A DNA stretch of 64,000 nt from Rhizobium lentis (GTDB taxonomy: Bacteria > Pseudomonadota > Alphaproteobacteria > Rhizobiales > Rhizobiaceae). The notes below the pieces were generated by a model. That model was not told where the DNA came from. It did no database searches and was given only the letters and a program-made list of their open reading frames with translations. Where the stretch lies: positions 3,621,001-3,685,000 of the forward strand of contig NZ_CP071454.1 in the NCBI RefSeq assembly GCF_017352135.1. Reading direction: 5' to 3'. Below, piece after piece: positions 18,918-27,768 of the stretch (its first letter is position 1; each line of letters opens with the position of its first letter). Made by a program: the position numbers and the translations under genes.

Positions 18918-19769
18918 TCAGGCCACAGCCGTTGCATCGCGCGAATAATCCGTAGAGACGGCAAGCTCACGCCAAATGGCCAGTTCCTTTTCGACACTCG
19001 CATGCTGCGCCTCGATCATCGCAACCGTATCGCTGCCGAATGGCATGCGCAGCGGCGGGTTGGCCGAGTCGACCATCGTCATGATGCCGACAGCGAGCTT
19101 GGCGGGATTGCCTGGCTGGGCGTGATTGGCGTCGGCAGCGAAATCGCGCATGTTTCCGGCCGGCGTGCCTTGGTAATCGGCGATGGAGGCCGGGCTGACC
19201 GCCAGCGATGTATCCGAAAGAAAATCTGTACGGAAGAAGCCGGGTTCGATGATCGTCACCTTGATGCCGAAAGGTTCGAGTTCGGCGGCCATGGATTCCG
19301 ACAGCCCTTCGACGGCGAATTTCGTCGAGCCGTAGATGCCCCAGCCGGGATAGCCGAAATAGCCGCCGATCGAGGAGAAGTTCAAGATATGACCGGAGCG
19401 CTGGCGGCGCATATAGGGCAGCACGGCGCGTGTCACCTTCAGGAGACCGAAGACATTCGTGGCGTAGAGCTTTTCGATTTCTTCGGCCGTGGCTTCCTCG
19501 ACGGCGCCGAGCAGGCCGTAGCCGGCGTTGTTGGCGAGAACGTCGATGCGGCCGAAGCGGCCGATGCCGGCAGCTGCCGCCTCTTTCGCCTGAGCCTCGT
19601 CAGTGACGTCGAGGGCAACGGCAAGCAGGTTTGGATGATCGCCAAACTGCGCGGTCACTGTCTCAGGGTTACGGGCAGTGGCAATCACGGCATCGCCGGC
19701 TGCGAGTGCTTCCTTGGTCATCAACGCGCCGAAGCCGCGGGATGCACCAGTAATGAACCAGACTTTCAT
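18918..19769 (-). CDS. Short-chain dehydrogenase/reductase
   Basis: A 283-residue classical SDR. The cofactor motif is TGASRGFG (residues 7-14), with the structural NNAG (NNAGYG, about 89-94). The catalytic Ser lies in NFSSIGGYFGYPGWGIYGSTKFAVEGLSE split around residues 134-162, together with the YxxxK pair Tyr/Lys in YGSTK. Substrate is unknown. It is divergent from a LysR regulator, the usual layout for a regulated SDR. Confidence 0.9.
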   Translation of the reverse strand: MKVWFITGASRGFGALMTKEALAAGDAVIATARNPETVTAQFGDHPNLLAVALDVTDEAQAKEAAAAGIGRFGRIDVLANNAGYGLLGAVEEATAEEIEKLYATNVFGLLKVTRAVLPYMRRQRSGHILNFSSIGGYFGYPGWGIYGSTKFAVEGLSESMAAELEPFGIKVTIIEPGFFRTDFLSDTSLAVSPASIADYQGTPAGNMRDFAADANHAQPGNPAKLAVGIMTMVDSANPPLRMPFGSDTVAMIEAQHASVEKELAIWRELAVSTDYSRDATAVA

Positions 19770-19858
19770 GGCAAATTCCTTTTTCGACCGTTCGTTTCGT
19801 GCGCCGCATCTCTGTGCTGACGGCTGAAATTTGACCGAAAATCATTTGATGTATAAGA

Positions 19859-19873
19859 TTCGTTATTGTCGAA
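19859..19873. promoter_or_regulatory. Candidate LysR box in the SDR/LysR divergent promoter
   Basis: TTCG-N7-CGAA is a dyad with the T-N11-A core that LysR-family proteins commonly bind. It lies in the 127-base gap between the SDR gene and the LysR gene, 24 bases before the LysR start. Support is sequence symmetry and position only. Confidence 0.45.
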
Positions 19874-19896
19874 ATTATCATGAGCCAAATTCAGCA

Positions 19897-20784
19897 ATGC
19901 GCGCTACCGAATTGTCCGAACTCGCGGCCTTTGCGGCGGTCGCCCGGCATAGGAGCTTCCGAAAGGCAGGTGAAGAGCGGGGAGTGACCGCATCCGCCGT
20001 CAGCCATGCTGTCCTCAATCTCGAAGATCGGATCGGCATTCGCCTGCTCAACCGAACGACCCGCAGCGTCTCGCTGACGGAGGCCGGCGAACTCCTGGTT
20101 TCGCATCTCGATCCGGCCTTCGGCGAGATGGCGGCGGCGCTCGACGCGCTGAACCGCTACCGCGACACGCCCTTCGGCAAGGTCAGGATCAATGTGCCGA
20201 ATTCAATCGGTCCCTTTGTCATCGGCCGCGTCATTGCCCCGTTGCTTCAACGCAATCCTCATCTGCAGCTGGAGATCAACGCCACCGACAGGCTGGTCGA
20301 TATCGTTGCGGAGGGTTTCGACGCCGGCATCCGTTTTGGCGAACGCGTCACCGAGGGCATGATCGCGCTGCGCATCAAGCCGCGTATCCGCTTGGTCGTC
20401 GTCGGTTCGCCCGCCTATTTCGAGACCCGTTCGAAACCGGCAACGCCCCACGAACTCAAGCGCCATCTCTGCATCCAGAATATGTTTCCCTCTGGAGCGC
20501 GTTACGCCTGGGAGTTCGAGAAAGATGGTCAGACGGTGAGCTTTCAGCCGACCGGGCCTCTGTCGCTCGACGATCACGAACTGATGATGCAGGCAGCGCT
20601 TGGAGGCGTCGGTCTTGCCTATATCTGGGAGCCGCGCGTGGAAAGGGCCATTGCCGAGGGCGAATTGATCCAGGTGCTCGACGATTGGTGCCAGCCGGAG
20701 GAACCGCTTTATCTCTACTACCCGAGCCGCCGCCACATGTCGGCAGGCTTCAGGGCGGTCATCGCCGCGATCAGGGCGGACTGA
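19897..20784 (+). CDS. LysR-family transcriptional regulator
   Basis: The ATG at 19897 (MRATELSELAAFAAVARHRS) gives 295 residues, the normal LysR length. The frame is open to 19831, but the extra residues are atypical. The N-terminal winged helix (about 4-63) includes FRKAGEERGVTASAVSHAVL and LNRTTRSVSLTEAGE. The effector domain runs from about 90 to 290, with FDAGIRFGERV as in the AaeR/DmlR-like subgroup. It probably controls the divergent SDR gene and itself. Confidence 0.92.
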   Translation: MRATELSELAAFAAVARHRSFRKAGEERGVTASAVSHAVLNLEDRIGIRLLNRTTRSVSLTEAGELLVSHLDPAFGEMAAALDALNRYRDTPFGKVRINVPNSIGPFVIGRVIAPLLQRNPHLQLEINATDRLVDIVAEGFDAGIRFGERVTEGMIALRIKPRIRLVVVGSPAYFETRSKPATPHELKRHLCIQNMFPSGARYAWEFEKDGQTVSFQPTGPLSLDDHELMMQAALGGVGLAYIWEPRVERAIAEGELIQVLDDWCQPEEPLYLYYPSRRHMSAGFRAVIAAIRAD

Positions 20785-20826
20785 AGAAGGGGATTATTGT
20801 CCGTCTGCGGGGCAAAATCGTTGATA

Positions 20827-21420
20827 TCAACGAGCAGCTTTTGTGGGCGAATGGCCATCGGCACGCATGGCCGCGATCGTCTGAAGCGCCTGAAGATAAA
20901 CCGCCAGATCGCGGGCCGGATCGGCCGGAAAAGTGGTTGTGCGAAATACCTTGCCTCCGGTCGCCTCGACGCCTCCGTCGATCATCAGATTGTCGGCCAT
21001 GCCGTGATTTTCGATCGCGATACCATCCGGCCCACGTGGACGCCCGCTCGTTTCGTCGATTTCGAGCCCTGCATACCAGATCGAACGAACACGCAGCCCG
21101 TAATCGTCGGGGTGATTGGTATAGGCGAACACCGCTTTTTCCAGTGCGATCATGAAACCGATCTCGTAGACCGTGCCCGGGTCGGCGCTGACGCCTCGAA
21201 AGGGCGTGATATTGGCAAGGCAGATATCGGCTCTACGCATGGCGGTATCGTTGCGTGCGTAGATCTCGGCGGCCGTTCGCTTCACCGGCGTCTGGTTCTC
21301 GTCGCTGCCGGGACCGGTCGGCTCGAAACCGAACTGGCGTGCCAATCGGCGTTTTTCCGCCATGATGGGCATGGCATCGGGAAGAAAGACTTCCGGGCCG
21401 GCGAGGTAAATGGTGGTCAT
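20827..21420 (-). CDS. Nucleoside 2-deoxyribosyltransferase
   Basis: The 197-residue protein begins MTTIYLAGPEVFLPDAM, the N-terminal strand and loop of the nucleoside 2-deoxyribosyltransferase family, which exchanges bases between deoxynucleosides in salvage. The conserved ADICLANITPFRGVSADPGT and YEIGFMIALEKAVFAYTN follow, containing the likely nucleophile region and the Asp/Glu residues. No purine or pyrimidine salvage gene is adjacent. A divergent hydrolase gene lies upstream. Confidence 0.88.
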   Translation of the reverse strand: MTTIYLAGPEVFLPDAMPIMAEKRRLARQFGFEPTGPGSDENQTPVKRTAAEIYARNDTAMRRADICLANITPFRGVSADPGTVYEIGFMIALEKAVFAYTNHPDDYGLRVRSIWYAGLEIDETSGRPRGPDGIAIENHGMADNLMIDGGVEATGGKVFRTTTFPADPARDLAVYLQALQTIAAMRADGHSPTKAAR

Positions 21421-21758
21421 CGCTATCCTCTGCTAAGCGCGAGCTCAAGCGCCGGGGCTGAGGGCGCAGCCAGGCACGGAGTCCATTTCCGACGGAAGCG
21501 AAGCAAATAGCAAGCCGCACTGGGCGGGAATTGTCCATTTTTTGAGGCGCAGCCTGGGAGATATCAGCGGGCGGGCGACGGGATTTTCATTCCTGGCGCT
21601 GCGGAAGGATGGTCCTTCGACCGCCGGCCGCTTCGGGGAGAGCATCGAGATGATGCGGACGAAATGAAAAAGCCTGGGGTTCGCGCCCGGCATCCTTTTG
21701 ACTCCGGTGGATGAACTGGCCAAAGATGCCCCGTGGCCAGCGTCGTCGGGAGAGGTTG
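21421..21758. other. 338-base divergent intergenic region
   Basis: Nothing clearly functional is recognised besides the ribosome site (GGGAGAGG) of the gene on the right. The minus strand 21445-21723 has an open frame with a regular, non-random look (KRMPGANPRLFHFVRIIS) but no good start and no known domain. It could be a repeated rhizobial intergenic sequence or a decayed gene. Confidence 0.35.
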
Positions 21759-22799
21759 ATGAACGGTCGGATTTTGATAGCGGCTATTCGAGGCAGAGCG
21801 CGGCTTGCAGGTCTGTTCGGCGTTTTGGCCGCAACGCTGCTGCTGACAGCGGCGGCGGTGGCGCAGGACCTGGGGCCGCAAAGCCAGGCCTCGCGTCAGC
21901 AGGTCGAAAAACTGCTCGGTCTCTGGAAAGATCACTTTGCCGGAGCCGAGAGCCTGCAGCAGCGACGAACTGCTTTCAAGGCGCTGATGGAAACGACGCC
22001 TGGGCCAACGCGCATCCAGGTTCGGCAGGTCGATGCCGACGGCGTCGATGCCGAGTTGATCTGGCCCGCCCGTCTTCATCATCCGATCGGTCAAAGGGTC
22101 ATTCTCTATATTCATGGCGGCGGCTTCTCCAGCGGTTCGATCCGCACGCATAGCCTGCTTGCTGGTTCGCTTGCCAAGGCCGCGTCCAGTGACGTTCTCC
22201 TCATCGATTATCGATTGATGCCCGAATATGGCTATCCCGCCCAGATCAACGACGCGCTGACGGCCTATCGCTGGCTTCTCGACAACGGCTATCGCAGCGA
22301 AAACGTCGTCGTTGCAGGAGACGGCGCCGGCGGCAATCTCGCGCTCGAGACCGTACTGCGGCAGAAGCAGGCGGGAAAGCCGTTGCCGGCGGCAGTGATT
22401 GCGCTGAGCCCGATCACCGACCTTGCCGCGACCGGCGGATCGATGACATCGAATGCCGGAAGCGATCCGTTGGTCGACCGCGCCGCGATCGAGACTTTGC
22501 GCCAGGCCTATCTCGGCAGCCGGTCGGCGACCGATCCCCAGGCATCGCCGCTCTATGCCGACCTGACGGGTTTTCCGCCGCTGCTGCTGCAGGTCGGCTC
22601 CGGTGAAGTCCTGCTGGACGACACGCTGCGGCTCGCCGACAAGGCGCGCCAAGCGGGGGTTGACGTCACTGCCGAGGTCTGGCCGGGCATGCCCCATCAA
22701 TGGCAGCTCTTTCCCTCGCTGCTCGATGATGCCGATCGCTCGAGCCAGAATATTGCCGAGTTTGCGATCCGGCATTTTGCCGACAAGCCCCAGGAATAA
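21759..22799 (+). CDS. HSL-type alpha/beta hydrolase with the nucleophile serine replaced by glycine
   Basis: The ATG at 21759 follows GGGAGAGG and gives 346 residues with a hydrophobic leader (about residues 10-35, cleavage near AVAQD). The hormone-sensitive-lipase oxyanion motif YIHGGGFSSGS is present, as are a lid-side YRLMPEYGYPAQ and a histidine in GMPHQWQLF. The nucleophile elbow, normally GDSAGG, reads GDGAGGNLAL (codons GAC GGC GCC at about 22318-22326). Esterase chemistry is therefore doubtful. It may be a dead paralogue, or a non-catalytic or altered enzyme. Confidence 0.85.
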   Translation: MNGRILIAAIRGRARLAGLFGVLAATLLLTAAAVAQDLGPQSQASRQQVEKLLGLWKDHFAGAESLQQRRTAFKALMETTPGPTRIQVRQVDADGVDAELIWPARLHHPIGQRVILYIHGGGFSSGSIRTHSLLAGSLAKAASSDVLLIDYRLMPEYGYPAQINDALTAYRWLLDNGYRSENVVVAGDGAGGNLALETVLRQKQAGKPLPAAVIALSPITDLAATGGSMTSNAGSDPLVDRAAIETLRQAYLGSRSATDPQASPLYADLTGFPPLLLQVGSGEVLLDDTLRLADKARQAGVDVTAEVWPGMPHQWQLFPSLLDDADRSSQNIAEFAIRHFADKPQE

Positions 22800-22835
22800 G
22801 GCCGCAAGGGCAGGCGGCGGCCTCTTGGCCTTGCA
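22800..22835. terminator. Weak convergent hairpin
   Basis: GGCCGC and GCGGCC, 11 bases apart (22801-22823 region), precede TCTT between two convergent genes. It could end transcription from the hydrolase side, but the T tract is poor. Confidence 0.35.
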
Positions 22836-23459
22836 TCACTGCGATCTGCCCCCCGACGGCGACGGCGCGAGAGGCCTCTCGACCTCGCGCCCGACGCTGA
22901 GCGTCTTTCGCACATTCGGTTCCAACCGCTCTATATAGGCGTGGTCGGGTGCGGCTCCTAGTGCGTCCAGCATTTTCGAGAAGAAGCACCTGGCCGCCGC
23001 TGCAGCTGTGACGTCGAAGACTTCGGCATCGCTCAGCCCGTATTTCTTCAGCCCGTCTATATCCTGTTGCGTGACCGAGGTTGCGTCGCGCGCCACTTTG
23101 GCGGCGAAGGCCATGACAGCCCGTTCACCGGCATCGATCGGCGCCTTCTCCGTCTCATTAACGACGGCCGTCAGCCCCTCGCTGGTAAAGCCCTCGCGCA
23201 GCAGCACGGAGCCGTGCGCCAGCATGCAATAAGAGGATTTCAGTTCCTTGGCTGCGGCCAGCGTCACCAGCTCGTAGCGCCGCAGGCTCATATGGCCGCG
23301 AATGCTCGAAAGCAGCGCTGCCCAGCTCTCCATCACCTCCGGCCGGTGACCGAAGGCGCGGTACATATTCGGCAGATAACCATAATTCGCCTCGGCAGAG
23401 GCGTACATCGACGTCGTCTTTTCGCTGACCGATGCGTTGGGGGTGTGAATGAAAGCCAT
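22836..23459 (-). CDS. Carboxymuconolactone-decarboxylase/AhpD-like protein
   Basis: The ATG at 23459 (MAFIHTPNASVSEKTTSMYA) follows GAGGAGGACATGCC and gives 207 residues. The AhpD-like core has LRRYELVTLAAAKELKSSYC and then MLAHGSVLLREGF, a CxxxH in place of the CxxC of true AhpD. This matches the 'peroxidase-related' branch. The N-terminal YGYLPNMYRAFGHRPEVME is typical of that branch. A role in peroxide handling is family inference. Confidence 0.8.
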   Translation of the reverse strand: MAFIHTPNASVSEKTTSMYASAEANYGYLPNMYRAFGHRPEVMESWAALLSSIRGHMSLRRYELVTLAAAKELKSSYCMLAHGSVLLREGFTSEGLTAVVNETEKAPIDAGERAVMAFAAKVARDATSVTQQDIDGLKKYGLSDAEVFDVTAAAAARCFFSKMLDALGAAPDHAYIERLEPNVRKTLSVGREVERPLAPSPSGGRSQ

Positions 23460-23540
23460 GGCATGTCCTCCTCTATTGCGAGAAGGATAGGGTAGATCTG
23501 CCGGACAGCAATCCTGATGCATCAGTTCGAGCCGGCGCCG

Positions 23541-24120
23541 TCAGTGGCGAATATACCGGCCATGCCGAACACGTTGAAAGCCGAAGCATCGGGCAGCGTC
23601 GTTGCTCGCCGCAATGTCGCCGCTTCTCTTGATTGGAAGGATGACGGTGAACGTCGATCCGCATACTTTTGCACTTCGCACTTCCATCGAGCCGTGGTGC
23701 AGCTCAACGATTTGCTTCACAAGATTGAGGCCGATGCCCCTTCCGGCAATTCCCGTCGAAGTCCGGGTGCGGAAGTAACGTTGAAACAGCCGGGGTAGAT
23801 CTTCGGCATCGATCCCCACTCCGTCGTCACTGATCGCAACCTTGACGTGGCCCGTCTTCTCCCAAGCCGCGACACGAATTTCGGAGGTGCCGGGCGCATA
23901 TTTGACGGCATTGGAGAGCAGGTTGGTGAAGACTTGGGTTAGGGTGTGGGATCGGCATCGATGAATTTCGGCAGCCTGTCTATGTCAAGCACGAAGCTGT
24001 GCTCCTTCGAGATCGTCGAGCAATTCCAAGGAGAAGCGCGCCGCGTTTCTGCTTTTCCTAGCCGAGCTGGGCCAGTTGCTCGTCAAGCAGATCAAGTCTG
24101 TCTTCGCCCACCTCGCTGAC
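23541..24120 (-). pseudogene. Decayed histidine kinase (ATPase-domain remnant)
   Basis: The best-preserved part, about 23600-23935, reads as a kinase ATPase domain: the N box FTNLLSNAVKYAPG, the G1 box ISDDGVGIDAEDLPRLFQRY and the G2 box GRGIGLNLVKQIVELHHGS. Upstream, FVLDIDRLPKFIDADPT lies in another frame, so a frameshift falls near 23938-23946. Further up, an in-frame TAG interrupts LLDEQLAQLG. No sensor domain or intact start remains. It lies between the CMD-like gene and the LacI regulator. Confidence 0.75.
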
Positions 24121-24239
24121 ATCACTCGGCAGGGGGTCGCCGGACCGCGATTTAAATCGTTCCAAAAACGAACTTCCGTTAGCGGCGTCGTAACGACGGT
24201 AGAAACCGAATGAGCTAGGGTATTCCGTTCAAATACCTC

Positions 24240-24268
24240 TTGACATTTTTGGAACGTTCCAAATAAAT
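24240..24268 (+). promoter_or_regulatory. Promoter with perfect LacI-type operator in the spacer
   Basis: A TTGACA box (24240-24245) and an AT-rich candidate -10 (AATAAA, 24262-24267) are about 16 bases apart. Between and partly overlapping them lies the perfect palindrome TTTGGAACGTTCCAAA (24248-24263), of LacI-family operator type. A related half site, CGTTCCAAAAACGAAC, occurs at about 24158-24173. This predicts repression of the lacI gene, and probably the whole cluster, by its own product. Confidence 0.72.
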
Positions 24269-24303
24269 GAGCGTCAGTTGGCGACAACGTCGGGGAGGAC
24301 CAA

Positions 24304-25353
24304 GTGAAAACGACGCGGGTGACTGTCATCGACATTGCGAAGGCGGCCGGCGTCTCAAAGTCGACGGTATCGCTGGTGCTTCAGGGCTCCTCGCTCGTCA
24401 ACGAAGCAACGCGCGCCAAGGTCAATGACGTGATGCGGGAGCTCGGCTACGTCTACAATCGCGGCGCAGCCAATCTCCGGCAGGCCGGCGCTAAGTCGAG
24501 GATTATCGGCGTCGTCGTGAACGATCTGACGAACAGCTTCTTTGCGGAGCTGGCGGTTGGTGTCGATATGGTCGTTCAGTCGGCCGGTTTCGTGCAGTTC
24601 CTGTCGAACACCGGCGAGAGCATCGACAGGCAGCGCGAAGTCGTCGCATCGATGCGCGAGCACGGCATTTCCGGTCTCATCGTTTCTCCGGCACGTGCCA
24701 CCGATGCCTCCGACTTCAAGCCTCTGGTGGCGGCAGGCATTCCTGTGGTGGTCGTCGTGCGTAGCCTGCCCGGCGCCAAAGTTTCGTCCATCGTCTCGGA
24801 CAACCGGGCCGGCATGACATCAGCCGTTCGACACCTGGTGGGGCTGGGCCACAAGCGCATCGCCTTTCTCGGCGGCTTCCCCGACACCGCCGTCTTCGAT
24901 GACCGTCTTGCCGGTTACCGAAGCGCAGTCGAGGCGGCCGGGCTCGGTTACGACGAAGGGCTCGTCATTGCGTCCGCGCCCTCGCGGGCAGGCGGGGTGG
25001 AGGCGATCGGAAAAGCGATCGCTTTTGGCAACCAGCCCACTGCGGCCGTCTGCTTTAACGATGCCGTCGCCTTCGGGGTTTGCGACGGATTGCGTGCGCG
25101 CCGCCTGGAGCCTGGCGCCGACTTCGCAGTCGTCGGCTTCGACGACGTCATCGAGGCTCAGGCAGCAGTTCCCGCGCTGACCACCGTCTCGGTCGATCCG
25201 CAGGGTATTGGGCGGCGGGGCGCGCAGATGCTTCTCAAGCAGATCAACGCCGGCAAGGCTGAGGCGGAAATGGTGACGACGGCCGTTCGGCTGGTTGTCC
25301 GCGACAGCTGCGGAGCCGGTAAAGCCATGCCGGCGGCGGCCGGCACGGCGTGA
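24304..25353 (+). CDS. LacI-family transcriptional regulator of the catabolic cluster
   Basis: The GTG start at 24304 follows GGGGAGGACCAA, a strong ribosome site. The 349-residue protein has the LacI helix-turn-helix VTVIDIAKAAGVSKSTVSLV (about residues 6-25) and the hinge helix RGAANLRQ. A periplasmic-binding-protein-like sugar domain follows (about 65-335), with VNDLTNSFFAELAVGVD and AVVGFDDVIEAQAAVPALTT. It is the first gene of a same-strand run. The next coding frame overlaps its stop or starts 30 bases after it. A sugar or sugar-derived effector is expected from the family. Confidence 0.93.
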   Translation: MKTTRVTVIDIAKAAGVSKSTVSLVLQGSSLVNEATRAKVNDVMRELGYVYNRGAANLRQAGAKSRIIGVVVNDLTNSFFAELAVGVDMVVQSAGFVQFLSNTGESIDRQREVVASMREHGISGLIVSPARATDASDFKPLVAAGIPVVVVVRSLPGAKVSSIVSDNRAGMTSAVRHLVGLGHKRIAFLGGFPDTAVFDDRLAGYRSAVEAAGLGYDEGLVIASAPSRAGGVEAIGKAIAFGNQPTAAVCFNDAVAFGVCDGLRARRLEPGADFAVVGFDDVIEAQAAVPALTTVSVDPQGIGRRGAQMLLKQINAGKAEAEMVTTAVRLVVRDSCGAGKAMPAAAGTA

Positions 25354-25382
25354 AAATTGAAACAGGATTCCGAGTGACGCAC

Positions 25383-26996
25383 ATGAAGAAGCATCTCCCC
25401 CCAGCCGAAGCAGCGGCACTGATCCCGGACGGGGCTGTCGTGACGGTGTCTTCTTCAAGCGGTCTCGGCTGTCCTGATCTTATGCTGAAGGCGATCGGCG
25501 AGCGTTTCGAGGAGACCGGCCATCCCCTTGGCATCACGACCCTTCACCCGATCGCGGCCGGCGACATGAGCGGCATCAAGGGTGTCGACTATATCGCCAA
25601 GAAGGGCTTGCTCAAGCGCATCATCGGCGGTTCCTATCCATCGGGGCCGTCCTCATCAGAACCGCCGCTGATCTGGCAGATGATCACCGGCAACGAGATT
25701 CCGGCCTATAACATCCCCTCCGGCATCCTGTTCGATATCCATCGCGAGGCCGCTGCAAAGCGGCCGGGCGTCCTGACAAAGGTCGGCATCGATACCTTCG
25801 TCGATCCCCGGCGGCAGGGCTGCGCAATGAATGAACGGGCGTCGGACGATCCAGTGGTCAAGCGCGTGAGCTTCGAAGGGGATGATTGGCTGTTCTTCCC
25901 CTCGATCGTCCCTCAGGTCGCCATCATCCGCGCCACCACAGCCGACGAGCGCGGCAACCTCACCTATGAACATGAAGGCGCCTATCTCGGCGGCCTCGAC
26001 CAGGCGCTTGCCGCCCGCAACAATGGCGGCATCGTCATCGCGCAGGTCAAGCGGATTACCAAGGAAGGCTCGCTGAAGCCGCATGACGTCCGGGTGCCGG
26101 GGATGCTCGTCGATTATGTGATCGTCGATCCCGATCAGAAGCAGACGACGCAAACCGGATATGATCCGGCAATTTCGGGAGAGATCTTCAGCCCGCTCGA
26201 TAGCTTCAGCGTTCCGGAATTCAACGTTCAGAAGGTGATCGCGCGCCGCGTCGCGCAGGAGCTCGAGGCCGGAAGCTGCGTCAATCTTGGCTTCGGCATC
26301 TCGGCCAACGTGCCGCGGATCCTGCTGGAGGAGGGGCTGCACGGCGCCGTCACCTGGGTCATCGAGCAGGGGGCGGTCGGCGGCGTGCCGCTGCTCGACT
26401 TCGCCTTCGGCTGCGCCTCCAATGCCGACGCCTATATGCCGTCTCCCTATCAGTTCACCTATTTCCAGGGCGCCGGTTTCGATGCGTCGCTCCTGTCCTT
26501 CCTCGAGATCGGCAAGGACGGATCGGTCAACGTCTCGAAGCTGTCGTTCCGGCCGCATGTGACGGCCGGCGCCGGCGGCTTCGTCGACATCACGGCGCGG
26601 GCGAAGAAGATCGTCTTCTCAGGCATGTTCAACGCCGGAGCGAAGCTTTCGATCGCCGATAGGGCTCTCGTCATCGAGAAGGAAGGCAAGTTGAAGAAGC
26701 TGGTGAACGAGGTCGAACACGTCACCTTCAGCGGCGGGCGGGCGATCGAGCAGAGACAGGATATCACCTATGTCACCGAGCGGTGCGTGATGAAGCTGAC
26801 GCCTGATGGAATCGCGTTGACCGAAATCGCTCCCGGGGTCGATCTTCAGACCCACATCCTCGACCAGTCCGAGTTCCCGCTGATCGTCGCGCCGGATCTC
26901 AAGGTCATGGACGCCGCACTCTTCCGAGAGGCTGAGATCGGCCTGTCGCTTCCGGCAAAGAAGGCGCGGACGCTGGAGGGTACCTTCAATGGCTAG
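25383..26996 (+). CDS. Acyl-CoA:acetate/3-ketoacid CoA-transferase (fused alpha-beta type)
   Basis: The enzyme moves CoA between carboxylic acids. From ATG 25383 it has 537 residues; GTGs at 25350 (overlapping the lacI stop) and 25374 are alternatives. The alpha-like half begins AAALIPDGAVVTVSSSSGLG. The beta-like half has LGFGISANVPRILLEEGLHG and VIEQGAVGGVPLLDFAFGCA, where the Glu of EQG is the expected catalytic residue. The layout matches the YdiF/propionate CoA-transferase family. Its 3' end overlaps the enoyl-CoA hydratase start by eight bases. Confidence 0.9.
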   Translation: MKKHLPPAEAAALIPDGAVVTVSSSSGLGCPDLMLKAIGERFEETGHPLGITTLHPIAAGDMSGIKGVDYIAKKGLLKRIIGGSYPSGPSSSEPPLIWQMITGNEIPAYNIPSGILFDIHREAAAKRPGVLTKVGIDTFVDPRRQGCAMNERASDDPVVKRVSFEGDDWLFFPSIVPQVAIIRATTADERGNLTYEHEGAYLGGLDQALAARNNGGIVIAQVKRITKEGSLKPHDVRVPGMLVDYVIVDPDQKQTTQTGYDPAISGEIFSPLDSFSVPEFNVQKVIARRVAQELEAGSCVNLGFGISANVPRILLEEGLHGAVTWVIEQGAVGGVPLLDFAFGCASNADAYMPSPYQFTYFQGAGFDASLLSFLEIGKDGSVNVSKLSFRPHVTAGAGGFVDITARAKKIVFSGMFNAGAKLSIADRALVIEKEGKLKKLVNEVEHVTFSGGRAIEQRQDITYVTERCVMKLTPDGIALTEIAPGVDLQTHILDQSEFPLIVAPDLKVMDAALFREAEIGLSLPAKKARTLEGTFNG

Positions 26997-27768
26997 CGGA
27001 ACGATCAAGATCGATTTCGAAGGACATGTTGCGACCCTGACGATCTCTCGGCCGGAGAAGCTGAACGCGCTCGATCTCGACATGCTGAAGGCTTTGCAAA
27101 ACGCGGCCGACGCGGTGGAGGCGAACCCGAAAGTGCGCGCTGCCGTTCTTACCGGCGAGGGAAAAGGCTTTTCAGCCGGCGGCGATATCAAGGCGTGGGG
27201 CGGAATGTTGCCGCAGGAGTTCGGCCATGCCTGGGTACGGCACGGTCACCGTATCTTCGAAAGGCTGGCGACGCTCCGGGTGCCGCTGGTCGCGGCCCTG
27301 AACGGTCACGCCCTCGGAGGCGGACTCGAGCTTGCGGGCGTCGCAGATATCCGGCTTGCGGAGGAGCAGATCAGGATCGGCCTGCCGGAAACTGGTCTTG
27401 GCATGGTCCCGGGCTGGTCCGGGACGCAGCGTCTCGTGCGCCGCTTCGGTGCGCAGGTCGTCCGGCGCATGGCGCTCGGCGGCGAGATATTCACCGCCGA
27501 GGAGGCGCGACTGCTCGGCATCGTTGACGCGGTCGTTCCATCAGGAAATGCATTCGCCGCTGCCAGGGAATATGCGGAGCGGATCGCCGCACGGGGACCG
27601 GCCGCCATTGAGATCGTCAAGCTGATGATCGCATCGGCGAACGGCGAAGACAACGGAACTGCGGTCGAAGCCTTGGGCTCGATCCTCGCCGCCAAGACCG
27701 GCGATCTGAAGGAGGGCGTCGCCTCGTTCAGCGAGAAACGCCCGGCAACATTCAAGGGAGAATGGTAA
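26989..27768 (+). CDS. Enoyl-CoA hydratase/isomerase (crotonase family)
   Basis: A 259-residue crotonase. The first oxyanion-hole element is GKGFSAGGDIKAWG (about residues 55-68) and the second is GHALGGGLELAGVADIRLAE (about 105-124), with the acidic catalytic candidate in IGLPETGLGMVPGWSGTQRL. It should hydrate or isomerise a CoA thioester made by the upstream CoA-transferase. It overlaps that gene by eight bases, and its TAA overlaps the ATG of the aldehyde dehydrogenase (TAATG). Confidence 0.92.
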   Translation: MASGTIKIDFEGHVATLTISRPEKLNALDLDMLKALQNAADAVEANPKVRAAVLTGEGKGFSAGGDIKAWGGMLPQEFGHAWVRHGHRIFERLATLRVPLVAALNGHALGGGLELAGVADIRLAEEQIRIGLPETGLGMVPGWSGTQRLVRRFGAQVVRRMALGGEIFTAEEARLLGIVDAVVPSGNAFAAAREYAERIAARGPAAIEIVKLMIASANGEDNGTAVEALGSILAAKTGDLKEGVASFSEKRPATFKGEW

